Source: Flavobacterium quisquiliarum (GTDB lineage: Bacteria > Bacteroidota > Bacteroidia > Flavobacteriales > Flavobacteriaceae). From it: a DNA stretch of 64,000 nt. Below, piece after piece: positions 60,971-64,000 of this stretch. Position 1 is the stretch's first letter. The number at the start of each line of letters is the position of its first letter. Both the position numbers and the translations under genes were made by a program. The DNA is taken from NCBI RefSeq assembly GCF_019308285.1, contig NZ_WWEM01000019.1:101297-165296 (forward strand). The letters run 5' to 3'. Under the pieces are notes generated by a model that had not been told where the DNA came from, did not search any database, and worked only from the letters and a program-made list of their open reading frames with translations.

Positions 60971-61012
60971 GTTGAGATATTCTATCAATAAACAACAATA
61001 TAAAAATAAGAG

Positions 61013-61507
61013 ATGTCAATAAACAACAAAACAAATTACATACAAAGCAAATGGAAAGAAGGATTTCTACCGTTAATAGACGGTATATCATTTGCTAACG
61101 GCGATATTATTATCGCAAACACTTACCTGCTAACAGATACTGAAAATAATACAAGCAAACGATATTGGTCTCCCTTGTGCGATACAACAATAGAAAGCGT
61201 AGAAAAATATGGAGGTGATGCTTGGGTATGTGTTGACATTTTTGATGGTGAAATAAATTACGGAAATGGAAAAATAGTATTTGGCGATGGAGGTATGGGA
61301 AGCGACGGATTTGTAGCACATACAGACGAAAATGGCGACTTGATCTGGGGGATATTTTTTACATTTTCGAACCCGATAGTAAGTGCAAAAATTATAGATA
61401 ACAAACTGATTTGTATGTCGGATGCAAAAATTGAAGTCATTATTCAGCTTAACGATATAACTAAAATCTCGATAATAGAACACCCATTCGATCACGAAGA
61501 AAAATAA
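61013..61507 (+). CDS. Small protein of the immunity array
   Basis: 164 residues, predicted all-beta and Gly/Asp-rich (GDAWVCVDIFDGEINYGNGKIVFGDGGMGSDGF). It has the look of a soluble beta-propeller-like or lectin-like immunity protein; no family recognised. Confidence 0.5.
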   Translation: MSINNKTNYIQSKWKEGFLPLIDGISFANGDIIIANTYLLTDTENNTSKRYWSPLCDTTIESVEKYGGDAWVCVDIFDGEINYGNGKIVFGDGGMGSDGFVAHTDENGDLIWGIFFTFSNPIVSAKIIDNKLICMSDAKIEVIIQLNDITKISIIEHPFDHEEK

Positions 61508-61611
61508 CCCGCCCCGCAAAGTGTTCTTTAAATAAACCTTCAAAAATTAAGCGATTGCTGTGCATGCTAAAAATAATAGTTGCTTGTTCGGGAAGACTTC
61601 GGGGAGCGGGC
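61508..61611 (+). repeat. Cassette repeat C4
   Basis: Left end CCCGCCCCGCAAAGTGTTC starts right at the previous stop codon; right end GACTTCGGGGAGCGGGCT is its near-inverse. Confidence 0.8.
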
Positions 61612-61646
61612 TGTTGTCAAAATATTACAAGATTTAAGAAAGAAAT

Positions 61647-61994
61647 ATGCAAGAAGAAATTGATAAAATAAATAATTTTTTAAAAAATAATCAGTGGTGT
61701 GATTTTGAAATTATTGAACTAAAAGGGAATTTACGTATTGGTGGAAAAACTAGTTTTAGTGATAGACATGATATTGTTATTACTTTTATGGATGTGTTTT
61801 TTATGCAAATTTTGTACGAATGGAAAACTGATACACAAACGATAGTTTTCGAAATACCAGATATACAAGAGCAAAGAACGATAAACTTGAATTTTGATAT
61901 AGAACAAGGATTTCAGTTATTCAAAATACATGCAGAAGATATAAAAAGCCCATTGTATGTGAGTTCAAAAGGTCTTTTAGTAGAATTTATGTAA
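61647..61994 (+). CDS. Small protein of the immunity array
   Basis: 115 residues, soluble: NQWCDFEIIELKGNLRIGGKTSFSDRHDIVITFMDVFFMQIL. No family recognised; orphan immunity candidate. Confidence 0.5.
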   Translation: MQEEIDKINNFLKNNQWCDFEIIELKGNLRIGGKTSFSDRHDIVITFMDVFFMQILYEWKTDTQTIVFEIPDIQEQRTINLNFDIEQGFQLFKIHAEDIKSPLYVSSKGLLVEFM

Positions 61995-62003
61995 AAGTAA
62001 ATC

Positions 62004-62111
62004 TCCCGCTTCACAAAGCATTCTTTAAAAAATAAACCTTCAAAAATTAAACGATTGTTGTGCATGCTAAAAAATAACAGTTGCTTGTTCGGGAAGACTT
62101 TGGGAAGCAGG
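62004..62111 (+). repeat. Cassette repeat C5
   Basis: Left end CCCGCTTCACAAAGCATTC, core AAACGATTGTTGTGCATGC, right end GACTTTGGGAAGCAGG. The ends pair with each other, and changes on one arm are partly matched on the other. Confidence 0.8.
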
Positions 62112-62137
62112 AAATCAATATAAAAAATATAAACAAC

Positions 62138-62533
62138 ATGAAGATTGAGGTTGGCGAAAACAATAATATTGAAATTGATAGGGCAGTAAAGTTTGTTTCC
62201 TTTTTGCTGAATAAACATAATGAGTTATTTTTTTCGGACAAAAAAGAAATTTTAGTAATTGATAGAGGGGAAAATGTTTATTTAAATATTGGATTAGGTT
62301 ATCCCGAAGGCATCTTTTTAGAATACGTAAACAACCTAAATGGCGGGTCTAACTTTGTAGTATATAATCGCAAAGTAACCAAAGAAGAAGTATTTGTTTA
62401 TTATTACTTTGGACATTATACTGAAATAAGAAATCGTAATCTTATCCATTTAGGAACAATAGTAGAAATTTTATACGATTTCTTTAATAACACTGTGATA
62501 AATTTTAATGAATCACATTGGGAAGAAAGCTAA
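62138..62533 (+). CDS. Small protein of the immunity array
   Basis: 131 residues from the ATG at 62138; the longer frame upstream runs through repeat C5 and is rejected. Soluble: AVKFVSFLLNKHNELFFSDKKEILVIDRGENVYLNIGLGY. No family recognised. Confidence 0.5.
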   Translation: MKIEVGENNNIEIDRAVKFVSFLLNKHNELFFSDKKEILVIDRGENVYLNIGLGYPEGIFLEYVNNLNGGSNFVVYNRKVTKEEVFVYYYFGHYTEIRNRNLIHLGTIVEILYDFFNNTVINFNESHWEES

Positions 62534-62585
62534 TTTCCGCAGAAAACATGTATTCATTTTAAGCATAATTAAGGTTTTTAAAAGA

Positions 62586-62694
62586 GCCTCCACTCTACTA
62601 ATGTTCTTAAAAAACAAACCTTCAAAAATTAAGCAATTGCTGTGCATGCTAAAAAATAACAGTTACTTGTTCGGGAAGGCTTTGGGGAGCTGTT
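62586..62694 (+). repeat. Cassette repeat C6
   Basis: Left end CTCCACTCTACTAATGTTC, core AAGCAATTGCTGTGCATGC, right end GGCTTTGGGGAGCTGTTGC. Confidence 0.75.
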
Positions 62695-62716
62695 GCATTA
62701 ATTAAATAATAAGAAC

Positions 62717-62988
62717 ATGTCAAAAAGCACTTCCATAACACTAAATAGAAATATTGATAAAAAGGAACTCATTACTTTATTTGCATCTTTTTTTACAAAA
62801 GAGCTTCAACCAAATGAACTGCTTTTGAGTTTTAACAATAAATGGATATGGTTTTTCTTTGAGCCAAATAATATAAGTGATTGTGAAATACAGTTCTCAT
62901 CTGAGTTTTCAAGAAGTGAAAAAAAAAATTTATAGAACTTTTACAAAAAAAAATAAAGTTTGAAGTGACTGATAGCGACGACTTATAG
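62717..62988 (+). pseudogene. Small immunity-type gene, frameshifted at a run of ten A
   Basis: The first frame stops at 62935 (72 residues, ending SRSEKKNL). One extra A in the run at 62919-62928 would continue the protein as KKFIELLQKKIKFEVTDSDD and stop at 62988, 90 residues in all. The body (LFASFFTKELQPNELLLSFNNKWIWFFFEPNN) is soluble. Loss of one A, transcriptional slippage or a sequencing error are all possible. Confidence 0.55.
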
Positions 62989-62995
62989 TCTGAGC

Positions 62996-63042
62996 CAACG
63001 CCCCACTCCACAAAGGTTCTTAAAAAACAAACGTTCAAAAAA
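62996..63042 (+). repeat. Cassette repeat C7, left part only
   Basis: GCCCCACTCCACAAAGGTTC followed by TTAAAAAACAAACGTTC, then divergence. The core and right arm are missing. Confidence 0.65.
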
Positions 63043-63074
63043 TAAAAGACTATTATACAAACAAATAATAAAAT

Positions 63075-63437
63075 ATGAAGCAAAGTACTTTACTTTTAGT
63101 ATTGCTATTCATTTTTTTGAGTGGCTGTGTTCCTAACATGACACCAGATAAAACTGTACTAAGTTCCTTCAAAATAGGCAATGCTACAGTTGAGCATTTT
63201 AATCACTCTTCTGCTTATGCCGAAACGCCAGATTACATTACAATAACCAAAGGAAACATTGTTGATACGATATGCGTTGCTACCAACATTGCCACTGTAA
63301 CTAAAAATTCGGGAAATGTAATTAACATTGGCTTTTATGGAATACCAAAACTTTATACAAAAACCATTCAATTGCCCAAAGGTGTTTTAGAGTATACGAT
63401 TGCTGTTGATACTACTTATAAAAAGAAACTGCATTAA
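63075..63437 (+). CDS. Small lipoprotein in the immunity array
   Basis: 120 residues with a lipobox (LLFIFLSGCVPN). The mature part is beta-rich (VEHFNHSSAYAETPDYITITKGNIVDTI). A periplasm-facing immunity lipoprotein is plausible, since some toxins act there. No family recognised. Confidence 0.55.
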   Translation: MKQSTLLLVLLFIFLSGCVPNMTPDKTVLSSFKIGNATVEHFNHSSAYAETPDYITITKGNIVDTICVATNIATVTKNSGNVINIGFYGIPKLYTKTIQLPKGVLEYTIAVDTTYKKKLH

Positions 63438-63465
63438 CACTTCTTCTGTAAATTCTTTCCCATTA

Positions 63466-63540
63466 TTAAAACTTATTTTGATAAAGTGATGACTTTTAAA
63501 AGCTGTTTCCATTTTTTGATTTTAATATTTTTACCTGATA
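63466..63540 (+). repeat. Duplicated segment, copy 3 (partial, diverged)
   Basis: AAAACTTATTTTGATAAAGT and GACTTTTAAAAGCTGTTTCC correspond to the downstream tract of copies 1 and 2. Confidence 0.6.
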
Positions 63541-63717
63541 ATAAAGTTATTGCATATCATTAACGGTTTTTTAAGTACACAACAGGATGCTTTTGCCGGC
63601 AGGGAGAAAGCTGTTTATTTAGTAAACTTTCTGATAAAAAAGTCAACAATAAACGCTTAAACAAATTAGAAACAAACAATTCAAAGTAAACGATGTAACC
63701 GAAATAATCAAACAACA

Positions 63718-64000
63718 ATGAACCTTATAGAACAATTAAACATCTGGTACGAAGCAGACGAACACAAGCAAATAATTCATACCCTTGAAGAAATGCCCGA
63801 AACAGAATTAACTTAGCAATAGCAGATATGTTAGTAATACTTGCTAAAAAGTATACGGTTGATGCAAATTTATTAATCAAAATAGATAAAGTACAAGAAT
63901 GGAAAACCGTATTTAATGAATGGTTTGAACGTTGCGGAAGTAAAATACCTGCAAAATACAGAGACGGAATAAAAACAAATGCAGACGAACTTTTTAAAGA
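63718..64000 (+). pseudogene. Array gene with early stop, continuing in another frame past the window edge
   Basis: The ATG at 63718 encodes MNLIEQLNIWYEADEHKQII... and stops at 63816 after 32 codons. In the frame one base earlier the sequence continues through NLAIADMLVILAKKYTVDAN, LLIKIDKVQEWKTVFNEWF and beyond the end. Either a single-base loss or a join of two different cassettes. The N-terminus resembles those of small TPR-like flavobacterial proteins. Confidence 0.5.

Noticed and set aside
62508..62705. 65-codon ORF spanning cassette repeat C6
   Set aside because: It overlaps the end of the preceding gene and reads through the repeat. The same frame is broken in C4, so the repeat is not conserved as protein.
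58786..63042. CRISPR array or canonical integron attC sites
   Set aside because: Genes, not short spacers, lie between the repeats, copies are imperfect, the GTTRRRY core is absent and no integrase is seen. They are described as attC-like only in form.

Overview
This window is chromosomal DNA of a Flavobacterium-like member of the Bacteroidetes. The evidence is low GC, flavobacterial gene families throughout, and many promoters with the Bacteroidetes -7 box TAnnTTTG instead of a sigma-70 -10 box. Strong hairpin terminators and several families of dispersed palindromic repeats are also typical.

Positions 1-33,700 are mostly housekeeping: a partial outer-membrane receptor, arsC, a CPBP protease with menE, an RsmB-type rRNA methylase, Kup, an ECF sigma operon, ilvE, mnmD, the divergent oxyR/dps pair, a SulP transporter with carbonic anhydrase, a Cu/Zn SOD, a chitinase, and a minus-strand beta-oxidation operon (MarR, fused hydroxyacyl-CoA dehydrogenase/hydratase, thiolase, acyl-CoA dehydrogenase). 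A REP-associated transposase, interrupted by one stop codon and flanked by REP-like hairpins, sits inside that operon.

Positions 32,660-44,640 form an RNA-repair island. A WYL regulator and an HD hydrolase run leftwards. A RING/TerD protein, a SUKH protein, two nucleotidyltransferase-like paralogues, an Rnl1-like RNA ligase, a Hen1 methyltransferase, a Pnkp-type ligase and a T4-type kinase-phosphatase run rightwards. Five copies of a 23-bp palindrome (ACTGCGCA-N7-TGCGCAGT) lie exactly 8 bp before a -7-like box in front of these genes, which defines a small regulon. The 480-nt leader holds a gene that folds as tRNA-Lys(UUU) once a 45-nt insertion in its anticodon stem is removed. It also holds five copies of GGTCAA-N7-TTACTTC, one of them inside that insertion. 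tRNA-Lys(UUU) is the classic substrate repaired by phage T4 Pnkp and Rnl1.

Positions 44,850-58,150 hold a frameshifted tatD, a TrlF-type PHP/SMC-like ATPase, a kinase-like protein, two secreted proteins, and a 1,690-residue DUF4132 protein with a small partner.

Positions 58,150-64,000 are an array of small immunity-type genes (barstar, colicin-immunity-like, several orphans). They are separated by copies of a ~105-nt hairpin-forming repeat, so each gene looks like an exchangeable cassette. Partial duplications of the DUF4132 3' end, truncated genes and frameshifts show active turnover. The array resembles acquired interbacterial defence clusters, but no recombinase is seen in the window.
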